A stretch of 64,000 bases of DNA from the NCBI RefSeq assembly GCF_018812025.1, contig NC_063044.1, forward strand, positions 72,453,057 through 72,517,056, written 5' to 3'. This DNA is from Megalobrama amblycephala (Eukaryota; Chordata; Actinopteri; Cypriniformes; Xenocyprididae). The translations under genes and the position numbers were made by a program. Shown here one piece after another: positions 1 through 12,100 of the stretch. The stretch's first letter is position 1; the number at the start of each line of letters is the position of its first letter. The notes under the pieces are model-generated. The model was not told the origin of the DNA and did no database searches. It saw only the letters and a program-made list of their open reading frames with translations.

Positions 1-520
1 TAACATTCCAAGAACATGAAAATGTCCAGTTTTCTTAATGTTAGTAGAATGTTATTTAAAGGTTAGTGTGATGTTCTTGAAACATTCTTTCCAATCATTC
101 AAACACCTGCTGTGAACAAACACTGAAAGAAAGAGAAATAAGAACACAAACATCTCGGTTATGTATATAACCTTAGTTCCCTGAATAGGGAACGAGACGC
201 TGCGTAGTCGCTATGGGAACGCCTCTGTGTGATGTCGTCATGAAGCATGTATGAAATCTGTCCAATCAAGAGACGGAATGTTATAGGCAGGTGACGTCAC
301 CGACCAGGAACCATAAAGCCAGCCCGAAAACACTCTTATTCAGCTTCTGAAAACTGAATGAGACACAGCGTCTCGTTCCCTATTCAGGGAACTAAGGTTA
401 TATACATAACCGAGACGTTCCCTTTCAAGGGAACTCGCGCTGCGTAGTCGCTACGGGAACAATAATCCCCACGTTGCCATATGAGCAAGTGACCGTTCGT
501 GTGAGGCCGAAGCGCACAAC

Positions 521-1911
521 TCACAGTAACACCTGTGCCCCTGGAGTGGAGCCGAGATCAAGTTCATAGAACCTCACAAATGTATGCGGTGAGGACCAGC
601 CTGCCGCATCACAAATGTCATTTAGGGAAACCCCTGAAATCAAAGTCTTAGAGGCAGCATACATACTCCGGGTCAAATGAGCCCTAACAGCCAAAGGTGA
701 AGGCTGCCCAACTGACTCGTAAGCAAGTGAGATGGCCTCAACCACCCACTTACTCATTCTCTGCTTGGATGCCGGGAGACCCTTCCTAGGTGCTCCGAAA
801 CATATAAACAGCTGTTCAGCTTTTCTCCACATGGCAGCTCTGTGGACATACACATCCAGTGCCCTAACCGGACACAGCAGATTAAGCTTTTCCTGGTCCG
901 ATGACGCAAAAGGAGGAGGACAGAAGGCTTGCAGTGCAATCAGTCTCACAGGATGTGGCGACCAGGGCGCGAGAGTTAACGAGCGCACCGGCCTTGAGTC
1001 TCTCACGGAGGAGCTCCGGGAGCATCAAAGGAGGAGCGACAACAGTGAAGGACGAGAGAGGACCAGGCCTGGACTTTATTTTATGTTTTATTATGTTTGT
1101 GTGGCCGGCAGACGTCCACGAGGGTCTGCCGGCATTACTTTCATTTTGTATTTGTTTATTTTGGTATTAAAGTTTTGTTGAATGTTCGGTGGTTCCCGCC
1201 TCCTTATTCCCGTATATACGAACTGTGTTACACAGGATTAGTGAGGACCTTGGGTATATATCCTGCTCTGGGATAAAGGAAAGCCTTAACATTTCCAGGC
1301 ACAAATTCAAGGCACGATGGAAATACTGACAGGGCCTGTATGTCTCCAATTCTCTTGAGAGACTTAATAGTAATCAGAAACACTGTCTTTAGTGTTAGGA
1401 ATTTTTCTGGAACCTCTTCGATGGGTTCGAAGGGAACCATAGAAAGGCCTTGTAAAACAATGGCCAAATCCCAAGCCGGTACTCTCGTGCGTGCTGCAGG
1501 TCTAAGCCTCAAAGTGCCACGAAGGCAACGAGTAATGAGTGGGTGTCTCTCCAAAGATACCCCACTGAAAGGAGCGTGGTAAGCAGCTAAGGCCGCCACG
1601 TACACCTTTAGCGTGGAGGGGGATAACCCTGAAGAAAATCTATTCTGTAGGAAGTCCAGCACTGCGCTAACCAGGCAGTTAACTGGATCCCACTGGTGAT
1701 TTTCACACCAAGAAGTGAATAATCTCCACTTCAAGGTATAGAGTTTCCTCATGGAGGGAGCTCTGGACTGGAGTATGGTCTCAACAACCTCAGTCGAGAG
1801 ACCGGAATCTATGAGCTGTGCCCCCTCAGAGGCCATGCCCACAGCTTCCATAACTCCGGGGTTAGAACCACCCGCCTGAGAGAGAAGGTCCTTCCTGATT
1901 GTAATCTCCAT
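521..1911 (-). pseudogene. DIRS tyrosine recombinase (split by a solo LTR)
   Basis: The N-terminal part (1911-1238) has a SAM-like core-binding region and the catalytic box-I arginine in the run LKRIGDIQAL. The C-terminal part (948-521) holds the box-II motif HLTR, the helix VSLNDICDAAGWSS and a terminal FYELD with the likely nucleophile tyrosine. The homologous recombinase near 43 kb continues directly across the join, which shows that the 279-bp LTR plus its duplicated target interrupts one ORF. The family cuts and rejoins DNA to insert circular cDNA. Here it cannot be made as one protein. Confidence 0.8.
954..1232 (+). mobile_element. Short solo LTR (279 bp) inside the DIRS recombinase
   Basis: The insert begins TGTGGCG and ends GTTACA, and it is flanked by the 5-bp direct repeat CAGGA at 949-953 and 1233-1237. 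TG...CA ends and a 5-bp duplication are the hallmarks of an LTR integration followed by LTR-LTR recombination. Its interior resembles the element at 37710-37953. The strand is a guess from an AT-rich, polyadenylation-like stretch near 1165. Confidence 0.8.
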
Positions 1912-2336
1912 CGGAGACCCGTCGAGGAGAGATACCAGGTCCGAGAACCAAACTCGGGCCGGCCAGAACGGGGCTATTAATAACAGACAGACCCCATCCC
2001 TGCAAACTCTCTCCAGAACTCCCGGGAGCAGAGCAATCGGGGGGAAATGCGTACAGTGGTAGCCTCAGCCACGGCTGTACCATAGCATCCAGCCCAAGAG
2101 GTGCTGGGTTTGACATCGGGAACCACAGTGGACAGTGAGTCGTCTCTCGAGACGCAAACAGGTCCACTTGGGCTTCGCCGTAGTTCTCCCATAAAAGCTT
2201 CACCACCTCGGGGTGAAGTCTCCATTCCCCGGGCCTCGGCCCCTGCCTTGACAGGATGTCTGCTCCCACATTCAGGTACCCTGGGATGTACACTGCCCTG
2301 AGGGAGAGCAGTTTCCCTTGGGACCAAAGGAGGATC

Positions 2337-3653
2337 TTATTCGCCAGCTTGTATAAGGGGCGTGACGTCAGACCCCCCCTGATGATTTATGTATGAGATC
2401 ACCGATGTGTTGTCTGAACGGACTAACATAAGATGACCCCTGAGATATGGGAGGAAGTATTTCAATGCTAGAAATACCGCCATCATCTCCAGGCAGTTTA
2501 TGTGCCATGAAAGATGATGGTCCTGCCACAGACCTCGAGTTGAGCGACCACTCATGATCGCCCCCCAGCCCGTGAGGGATGCATCTGTCGTTAGCGTGAC
2601 GCGACGACTGAGAGCCCCCAGCACAGGTCCCTGGGACAGAAACCAAGGTTGCTTCCATATGACTACAGCACGTAAGCATCGCCGCGTGACTCTGATAATA
2701 CGAAATAGATTCCCCCTCGGTGAGAACCCCTTGGTTTTGAGCCACCACTGAAGTGGTCTCATGTTCAGCAGGCCAAAGGGTTTCACGTTGGACGCTGCTG
2801 CCATAAGACCTAACAGTCTCTGAAACTGTTTGACAGTGAGTGACTGGCCTAGCTTTATGTTTGAGACGGTAGTGAGGATCGACGATATACGAGCCGGAGA
2901 TAAACGGCGCGCATAATTACCGAATCCCATACCACGCCTAGATAAGTGGTTCTCTGAGCTGGAGAAAGCACACTTTTCTTTGCATTTAGTCTCAACCCCA
3001 ACCTTTTCATGTGAGCGAGAACAACATCTCGATGTTGAACCGCCATCTGGTCTGATTGAGCCAGAATCAACCAATCGTCTATGTAGTTTAGAATGTGGAT
3101 GCCCTGCATACGCAAGGGCGTCAGAGCCACGTCTACACATTTGGTGAAGGTGCGGGGTGACAATGCTAGGCCGAACATGCTTTATTGTTAGCATCTTGAA
3201 CTTGAGCTTCGCTACTGTTCGATTTAACTGACGTAGATCTAGAATTGGACGCAATCCCTCGTCTTTCTTTGGCACAATGAAATAACGGCTGTAAAAGCCT
3301 GACTCCCTGCTGGGAGGAGGGACCCTCTCTATAGCCTCCTTTCGCAAGAGTGTCTGTATTTCTTGTGCCAACACCAGAGCCTGCTCGGGATCTACCACAG
3401 TAGTTAAAATCCCGTTGAATCGGGGTGGGTGTGATCTGAACTGAATTGCATACCCCTTTTCTATTGTGCGCAGGACCCATTGAGATACTTTTGACAGATT
3501 TTTCCACTCTGACAAAAAATCTACTAAGGGAACCAGCTGCTCGAGGCTGGCCTCTGGTGGAATATGGGCAGCCAACACAGTGCCCTGAAGTGGAGCCCCG
3601 GCAGGGAACAACTGGCATGGTTGCAGAGAGAGTGCACCACCCTCGGGTGACAC
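2337..3653 (-). pseudogene. DIRS reverse transcriptase/RNase H, internally deleted
   Basis: The N-terminal part contains RSHPPRFNGIL, SGFYSRYFIVPKKDEGLRP and ILDLRQLN, typical of DIRS RT. A separate minus-strand frame (3178-2855) carries MFGLALSPRTF and the catalytic box YIDDW. Between them the block expected to hold the first catalytic aspartate (DLKDAYFHV, seen in the 41 kb copy) is missing, so roughly 80 codons are deleted and the frame shifts. The RNase H part (2750-2340) keeps TDASLTGWGA, the HINCLEMMA glutamate box and VRSDNTSVISYI. A downstream segment (2293-1862) runs on to the recombinase overlap. Confidence 0.85.
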
Positions 3654-3799
3654 ACGGGGAACTACTGCGCCCTGGCATTGTGGCGGGGTTGGCAGAGCGC
3701 CCCCCCTGAGGGCACCAAAGACAAGCGGGCACCGTAGAGAGAGGTGAACGCCATTTATCTCTGGAGGGGACCACCCTCAGGATCCTGACTGTTCTGGCA

Positions 3800-4417
3800 T
3801 CAGGATTTCTTAGACGAAGCCCTCTTAGCAGCAATGACGACCCTCAGATCCGTCTTGCCCTTAGAAGGCTTCGCCTGAGAGCATTGCCCCGCATCCCAGC
3901 TCCTCGGAGGGGGAGTACGGATAGCAACGCTCTGCTTCTGCTGTTGTCTGTAGTGCGAGGAGCTTGTACTCGGCTTCTGCTGCTCTCGCCCAGCAGAGGG
4001 CCCGTCGAGGCAGAAACTGCTGCAAGGCTGCAGACTGTTTCTTAGCCTCTTGGAACCTTTCAGTGACTGATGTAATAGCGTCACCGAACAGGTTGGAAGG
4101 ATTTAGTGGGGCATCCAGGAGGAATGTCTTATCTTTGTCCTTAATCTCAGTGAGATTAAGCTAGAAATGCCGCTCCGTGGCCACTAGGGCTGCAATAGAA
4201 CGGCCCACTGACTTGGCCGTCTCCTTAGTGGCACGGAGGGCGAGATCGGCAGTAAGACGCAACTCCTGAATGAGATCTGCCCCCACCTCATCACTTTCCC
4301 CAAATCCTTTAGCAGGTCAGCTTGATATGCTTGCAAGATGGACACAGTATGCAAGCACGCCGCAGCCTGACCTGCTGCCGAGTACGCTTTGCCCACTAGC
4401 ACTGATAAGGGAACTAC
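3800..4417 (-). pseudogene. DIRS gag remnant
   Basis: Minus-strand frames contain LVGKAYSAAGQAAACLHT and LQAYQADLLKDLG, a characteristic teleost DIRS gag segment. The APLNPSNLFGDA-type region that should follow is spread over other frames with stops. The N-terminus is cut off exactly at the right boundary of the element (4417). It is not translatable as one protein. Confidence 0.7.
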
Positions 4418-5830
4418 AACTTTCTTCAGCCACAGCCTTAGATGAACTGAAGATAAAAGACATGAAATCTCTAAAGATCTGATTAAACAACTCCACAAAC
4501 AGCATTACCAGCTTCACTTATTACTAACTTATTATTATTGAGAATCAACAGAAGTTTAGATGTTTCGTTTGAGGTCACCATCTTGTAGGTTGGTGATTGC
4601 TTTAGTTGAGCTCTTGACCCCTGACTGTTATAGATTTGCTTCTTTATCAGCAATCGCAGGTCTTTTATTTTAGAAAACATTTCTGCATTGATAAAGAAGA
4701 TCAGCATGTCTGTTCCAATAACAGACAAACAACTGCATTTAAGTGGTTTAATAAACTGCTTTATTGTTTTCTTTACTTTTGGTATTGAAGTGGAAGGAAA
4801 TAATCTACTCAAATGTGATAGAAATGTTTTTTTTTTTTTTTTTTAACACTGAATTGATTTATATTGGATTGTTCAAAACTATTCAAAATGACACACTTAG
4901 AGATCAGCACTCATCATACAAACCTCAACAATGGTGACAATAAAAAAAAAAAAAAACAGCTTTATAATTTATTCATGTCGCAATGCATGCTGGGAACCAT
5001 GGATGTGTTTTGTATGCTGGCATTAAGCATGTCACCACTGTTGTGTTTCATATGCTGAATGTTGATGTCTATGAGTGTATAAATGACACAAAACAATGTT
5101 TTAAACAGAAAGATAATAATGACAGTGTTGCAAGTGATATTTTTCACATTGGTTGAGTTTGATACTGGAATTTTTTAAATCAGTAATTACAGAAAAAAGC
5201 CGTTGTTTAAACCATTTCAATGCAGTTGTTTGTCTGTTATTGAAATAGACACATTGATCTTCTTTATCAATGCAGACATGTTTTCTAAAATAAAACACCT
5301 GCGATTGCTGATAAAGAAGCAACAGTCAGGGTTCAATAGCTCAACTGAAGCAACCACCAACCTCCATGATGGTGACCTCAAACGAAACATCTAAACTTCT
5401 GTTAATTCTCAGTAAGAGCTTCTGTAGACGTGTGACAGAAATAAAGTCAGTCTGGGTAGTAATAAGTGAAGCTGGTAATGCTGTTTGTGGAGTTGTTTAA
5501 TCAGATCTTCAGAGATTTAATGTATTTTATCTTCAGTTCATCTAAGGCTGTGGCTGAAGAAAGTTAGTTTGTGTTTTTATTTCTCTTTCTTTCAGTGTTT
5601 GTTCACAGAAGGTGTTTGAATGATTGAAAGAAGGTTTCAGGAACATCTTACTATCCTTTAAATAACATTCTACTAACATTAAGGTTCCTTGAATGTTGGA
5701 TTTTAGATCAAATTCTGTTGAAAGAACGTTTGAGGAACATTATAACTTATAAAAACGTTCCTGAAACATCAAGAAAACTGGACATTTTTAATGTTCCCAG
5801 AACCAACACTGAATATTTAGAGAACGTTCT

Positions 5831-6071
5831 TATAGCTGGGATGGTAGACACAGACATATCAGTATTTGATGTCTAAAAGTAGTCAGTAACATTTTTTTTG
5901 TGTTGAATATTCCTGAATTCAACAAACTGGAAAAAAGTTATTTTCTAGTTTCTGGATATACAGTATGACATGAAGCAGTATCTGCTAATCTTCTGATGGA
6001 TGGACTTACACAATTCAGATTGATGGATCATTTATCATGTTATTTCATGAGCATTAACAGAAGTTACTTAC
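5831..6071. other. Lectin intron sequence
   Basis: AT-rich sequence between the fold-back element and exon 6. No exon, repeat boundary or RNA gene was recognised here, in particular no WND-containing last lectin exon. Confidence 0.5.
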
Positions 6072-6180
6072 TGGCAAAATTCATCTCAAGGCAGTCCTCA
6101 TTGTAATTGTTATTGGGTTCTCCAGGCGACCATATTTGATAGTTCATTTTGGTTCCATCACTCCAGAACCAAACTCCCTC
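6072..6180 (-). CDS. Lectin exon 6: sugar-binding loop with EPN
   Basis: 109 bp between TTCACAG and GTAAGTAA. It encodes EGVWFWSDGTKMNYQIW, then SPGEPNNNYNEDCLEMNF, with the EPN sugar-specificity tripeptide and the third domain cysteine. It ends with one extra base. The matching last exon (WND box) is not found between 1 and 6071. Confidence 0.85.
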
Positions 6181-9100
6181 CTGTGAACAGAAGAGAAAAA
6201 ACAGCACTGTGTTTATGTCCACAGCTTTACATGGCTTCATTTTATCTTTATTTATCTAAAAGTTGATTTCTCATGAACCCTAACCCCACTTTATACATGT
6301 CAGAAATCTAAACAGAAATTATTTTACAGAAAGGGTATCAGTAAAGAATATGTAAAACTATGTAAGAAAGGGTTAAATCACTCAGTTATCTCTATCAGCC
6401 ACACTATTTCACATTGAGTTTCACAATACAGACACTGGAGTATAACATCATCATGGTGAGTGGTGCCTCTCATGGCTGCCAATGCAATAAACTAACTGTT
6501 CTGAGGACCAAAAATAAATGATAAAAACACAATTATGCTCATGCATTTTGAAAAATGTTTTTAAGTTTTAATGTGAATGTTACTGTAAATGCCCAGTAGC
6601 ACAAAAATCATGATCAAAAAAATAATTGCATACCTCAGCAGCATCACTGCCTCCGATCCAGGTCTTCGGTGCGCCCTGAGTTGCGTGTCTAATCAGGTTC
6701 TGTAGAAACATGTACTCCAAATGATTGTGTACAGAAGCAAGGTTCCCATCATAGTCCAAACAGGCTTTCTGTAGAAGGAAAGACATGAGCAAAGAACACT
6801 ATTTATAAAAAAATTATGTATTTTTTATTAATATTCCAAAATATGCGACATGCCTTCAATTACCATCTAAATACTTTTTATTATTTTATCTGTGAAGTTT
6901 AAAATCTATGAAACCAATAAAAAGACATGTGGTGAAAAAAAAAAAAAATGGAATGGGAGGAAAAAAAATATTTCAAAACTTTTGCGTTCCCCCAAGAAAC
7001 TTTGTGTTCCCTCAAAGATTTTCCTTTCTCTCACAAAGATATTTGCATTCTCTTGCAAAACCTGTTGTAAGTTTGAACAAACACTTCCTGTTTAATTTCC
7101 CTCTGGCAGTGGTTCAGACAGCTCCATACATTAAAGTCCACGTGAACTGGAAACTATCGCGCTATTCGCACATAGTTGGACGCTTGAACATTTTCAGTTT
7201 ACTTGCTTCATTCGCTCATGAAGTTCACTTCACAACAGATGCAAATTTGTGTCATGAAAGGTGCTCTCCCTCTCCTTTTTAAGTATGTGTCCCCGACTCT
7301 TCCACTTCTTTCTGCACACTTCCTCTGAATAAACAACTCGTCAACATTCCTCCCATTCCGGCGCTACCCATCCTTACGACACCTGTTAAATTCCTCTGTA
7401 GTAGGAGATAACATAAACGACGTTAAATCAAATTCCATGTTTGACCGTAAACTCGTCCCGCACCAAAAGAAAATTACCAGGCAAACAAACACATGGTTAA
7501 TTCTGCCGCATACCTTCATTGATACGTCCTGAACGAATCCGTGACATATGGTGACTTCAACAAGTCATAAACAAGTCTCCAATTCATCTTACCCTTCACT
7601 GAAAAAATAAACCTCCAAAATGTATTACCTGCACTAAACGAGTCCCTAATGTATGTTATTCTCAATGGACAAACGCCCAATTTAGATTGAAAATGAATGA
7701 ACAAGCCCTTAATTTAGACTATCTGACATGGCCAACCTGGCCAGATGAGCCCCCAATTTATGTTACGGCTCCGGTCTAGGTCAGGACCGCAACATAAATG
7801 ACACAACACTAAATGGCTGTTAAAGTACTCATTTTTATATTCTTAGTTGATCTTTTGATCAATGTTTTCATGCTGCAGCAGTTGGAGAGTACTAGCAATA
7901 TCATAAGATAAATAAACAAAAGAAGCAAATGATCAGGGGCCTGTACCATGAAGCCGTATTCTCCAGGTAAGATTCAGATTAGTTTGCGCCAATCCTGAGC
8001 TTTAGGTACCATTAAGCGTAACTTGACTTTTATCTGTGTTCATCACCATGGTAACTTATGCTCCGGGGCAGGTTATGTTCTGGGTCAGAGATCTCAAACC
8101 GAAATTGGACCTGAAATCAGATGTAGGCCTAAGCTAAGTGACACTGACACACCCAACACAATAAATTCACTCCCCCAGTTTCTCTTCCTCCAAATTAAAG
8201 GTCATTATAGAATAAAAACAAAAATTTAACATTGAATTTGTTTTAATGATAATTACTTAGAATTATTTTATAATTTATATATGATTTGTATAATTATATG
8301 ATCTGTTTTTTTATTAATCCATTACATATCTGTAATGATTCATCACTCAGGCTGGGATCCATTTGCATGCTTTTAATGGTAAAGGGTAGTCGATCATCAT
8401 CAAAGTAGTCCATGTGACATCAGTGGGTTAGGTAGAATTTTTTGAAGCATCGAAAATACATTTTGGTCCAAAAATAACAAAAACTACGACTTTATTCAGC
8501 ATTGTCTTTTCTTCCGGAATCCTTTCCATTGAATTGATTCCATTGAATCCTTTCATCTGTTGGCGTTGGTAATGCACTTTTACGTCATTGTTTTTGGCGA
8601 TTAGGACATCCGCGACATGCACACTTACGCACCATTTTAAAAAATATAGCAATACCAAAATACAAACAATGTAGAATAGCTTGAATACAGCGTGCGTCTC
8701 CCTCAGACTGTAAACGAAGCTCTGGCGCACCAGATAACACGTCAGCAGCGTCTTACATCAGCAGCGTCACTGCGGAGTCGTGAACCCGGACTGACAACGG
8801 ACCCAGAAGAGAATACAATGCTGAATAAAGTCGTAGTTTTTGTTATTTTTGGACCAAAATGTATTTTAGATGCTTCAAAAAAATTCTAACTAACCCACTG
8901 ATGTCACATGGACTACTTTGATGATGTTTTTTTTAATTAAGACTGATTAAACATTTAGCAGCGCTTCAAATGAATTCAGCTCGAATTAAACAACTTGCCT
9001 ATTGTTAAAAAGACGGTATGTAAGGCAGGTACGTCGCTCCACTCAAAATATAGACTGTTTGTAGACATGCAGAATTCGAAGGGATCGTCCTCTGGAAGCG

Positions 9101-12100
9101 GCCAGTCTCTGTCCCACTCATCGTCAGAAACGTCACTGCCTTGAGACCAAAAGTCCATTTCATATCCATCACGGGGTTTCATCAACTTAATGAGGTTTTG
9201 GTCATGAATCGTCTTGTTCCAGCAGGTTGATATGGTTACGACATCATTGGGCTTTATCACCTTGTACCGCACGTTTGGGGTCACTCCATCCCACTCGTTC
9301 ATGTAAAAGCTTTTACCAGCGATCCCATTCAGATCGGTCCAGATACGATTGTAGAAAAAAGCACACAAGGTGTCTGTGATGTAAATTCTTCTTCAAAAAA
9401 TTCCATAGAGTTTAACCGTACGTGATACTTTGTTAAAAACAAAACTGCCCACATAAACATCGGCCATCAGAAATTCCTGTTTCACAAAATTTTCATCTTC
9501 ATGAAGAAACTTGGTCAAACTAATCCTGTGTTTTTTCTGCCGAGCGTAAGGAAGATTTTCTTCCGTTTTAATATAACTTTCAACAGAAGTTTCAGGAGCT
9601 TGTGGAGTAGCCATTCTAGCATTGCAGACAGTTTCCTAAAGCTTATTCAGCAGGTAGGGCCTGTAGGCTTTAACTAGAGAGAATGTGAACACCCGCTGTC
9701 TCTAACCCCTGGAGGGTAACCGTCTATATATGGCGTTTGAAGTCATTTAAATGTTTTACAGGCTACAATGTTTCAAAGATCTTTGCTCTGCATTCTATAC
9801 CGTAAAATATAATACAGTACATAAAATGAGTAAGTGTATGGTTACACCTCCATTTTATTAAATCAATTAAATGGTACGAAAAAAGAGATGCAGAGAACAG
9901 CGAGAGTGCAATTTCAACATCGCATTACACCTAAATGTGTAGAAAACATTGATTTTCGGATGAGATGAAATGGGTGAAACGGTAATGGGTAAAACGGTAA
10001 TGGAAAACAAATACGCTCAAAATTACAATTACAGACGAAAAAAGAATGTAGATGTTAAAACACTGTGTTTCAAAAAAATGTAAATAAAATCTAAGAAACA
10101 TAAAATTTATGAGGACAAGAATGGAAGTGAACCCTAAACATGTGGATAAAGTCAAGATCTCTAACTATTGCGAGTTGGGTATTTGAGGTATCCTTACCTG
10201 GGGTCAGTCTGGTTTGTGAAAGTGTTAGAGTCATGTGTGTATGTTATTAGGCATTGTTTTAGTTATTCATAGCCGATATTTGTATGGTTACAGTTATTTC
10301 AATGTATTTACAAATACAGTTACAGAGCTTGTCTTAATGACGCTGAAACTTTTTATTAACGACAGAGTCCTAATCATCTCTCGCTCTCTCTCCAACAGAC
10401 ACCTGACTGTACCTAGGACCTGTAACACTATCATAGTTATTTATGAATATATATAAGATATTTTGTCTGACCTCTTTGTAAATGAAAACAATTAATATTT
10501 AAGCAGGAGCATATACTAAAAATTAAGAGATGTTAAACAATTTTGATCATAAAACGGGCCCGAATCAACTAACCTTTCACTTAAAATAACTAATCAAGTT
10601 ACTTTTTATTGAAGTCTTGTTTAGAGTACAGAGGCAATATTTTTTTCACAGCTGTAACTAAGTGTAATAGTATGTAACAGAACGTACCAGAAAAACAGCA
10701 AGACTTGTTCAAAGCGCATTATGTGTCTTATGACCGCAGACAGACCAGAAAGACAACATCAGAACATCAAAAAGAACATCAGTACTACATCTCTCATGTT
10801 TTCATTCATTTTCATATATAGTAGCTGTATGTTTGACCAAACTCAGAGAGCAGTCGTCATCTAAAACTGTATTTTAACAAAATTAACAAATGATAAATTA
10901 ACCAAAATTGCAAGTAGGGTGATAGACTGATAGTGGAAAAAAATGGCATTTACAATCTTTTGCAATAGATCAGAAGAGAGCTTTTCTGTATTATGTTTAC
11001 ATTATAGCTAAATGTATCTTATATGTCATCCACGCATGCTAAATTGTATAATACCTGTATAATGATTGTTTGAATTTCTTCTTTAAAAGTGTATGCAATG
11101 CTATAGTTCTCAAATGAGCTTGCATTTCAACAGCGTGGCATAGACTCTAACAAAACTGTGTACTATAATATGTACACGTATTATTTAACGTCATGCTGGG
11201 ATGTTGAAAGAAATTAATTGTTAAAAAGAATTGGTTTTGTCAAAAGTTCATCTAAAAGATGCTTAAATGAATGGTCTGTGTTCATCACACATGTGATGAA
11301 CACCTATAAAAAACACCTATCACAATAAATCAAGAGTGGACTTCTGCATGCAGTATGACACTTTTCTTACATAATGTTGCTGCTTTCTTAGTTACTACTG
11401 TAGGCCTCTTGAATTTAGATTTGCGAATTTATTGTGTTCACTTAATTTGTACAAAATTGTACAAAGATCATGTTTGAGATGTATCTATAACTTTACTACA
11501 GTGTGTAACTTTGATTACCCACCTCAACCTGAATGTAATCATAGCTTTCAACACAATGGTCTGGAATCTGGATTCTGATCTGAAGCATTATTAAAATCAT
11601 CATGGTGTGGACCCTTGATACTAACGTACAAATATTGTATAATGCATGTTGAAAATGACCAAAACTTTTAAATAAGTCCTGTTCCAACACCACTGGGGAA
11701 AATCATTTTTGTCTAATAGTCTGTCAAAAGAAAAACATTGTGTTATCTGGTTTAGTTGTATTTAAAAACAAACAAACAAAAACATATTTCTTAGAAAAGT
11801 TGTGTCAAAATAATCTGGTAACATGATTCTCTTGTTTCATCATGTATTAACTTCATATTTAAGAGGCTGATAATGCTAGCATGACCCTAGGAAAAATAAC
11901 AACCATGAATTTTATAATGCAAAAATTGTGTCAGAACACATGATATGAAGATACGCTTGCTTTTAACTTTTTATTTAAACTTTAAAACAATGTTACTTTT
12001 TTATTTATTTATTTATTTATAAATGTAATACAGTATTTGATTTTTGGTAAAACTATCGTACATATCTTACATAGTAATGTGTCATTGTCATGAGCATTTA

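Larger units (their letters stand above)
152..4417 (-). mobile_element. DIRS retrotransposon copy 1, 5'-truncated, degenerate
   Basis: Reading on the minus strand the order is gag remnant (4417-3800), reverse transcriptase/RNase H (3653-1862) and tyrosine recombinase (1911-521), then a terminal region (152-430) that contains its own inverted repeat (positions about 155-205 against 365-425). This is the gene order of DIRS elements, which integrate with a tyrosine recombinase and leave no target duplication. The 5' inverted terminal repeat and gag N-terminus are absent: element sequence stops inside a gag codon run at 4417 and the host fold-back arm resumes at once. The recombinase is split by a solo LTR at 954-1232. 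Confidence 0.85.
1..5830. repeat. Fold-back (long inverted repeat) element split by a DIRS insertion
   Basis: Positions 1-151 plus 4418 to about 4810 form one arm, and about 5195-5830 form the reverse-complement arm. Examples are the block at 121-151 against 5570-5600, and 4421-4530 against 5455-5560. The centre (about 4810-5195) is AT-rich. Without the 4.27 kb DIRS the unit is about 1.56 kb. The left end lies outside the window, and the left arm lacks about 65 bp present in the right arm. The whole unit lies in the last visible intron of the lectin gene. No transposase is visible, so it is presumably a non-autonomous DNA element. Confidence 0.75.

Noticed and set aside
732..1181. Plus-strand ORF of 149 codons
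   Set aside because: Antisense of the recombinase running into the solo LTR; no homology.
9393..9395. In-frame TGA read as selenocysteine
   Set aside because: No family support, no visible SECIS-like hairpin was identified, and the T run makes an error or decay more likely.
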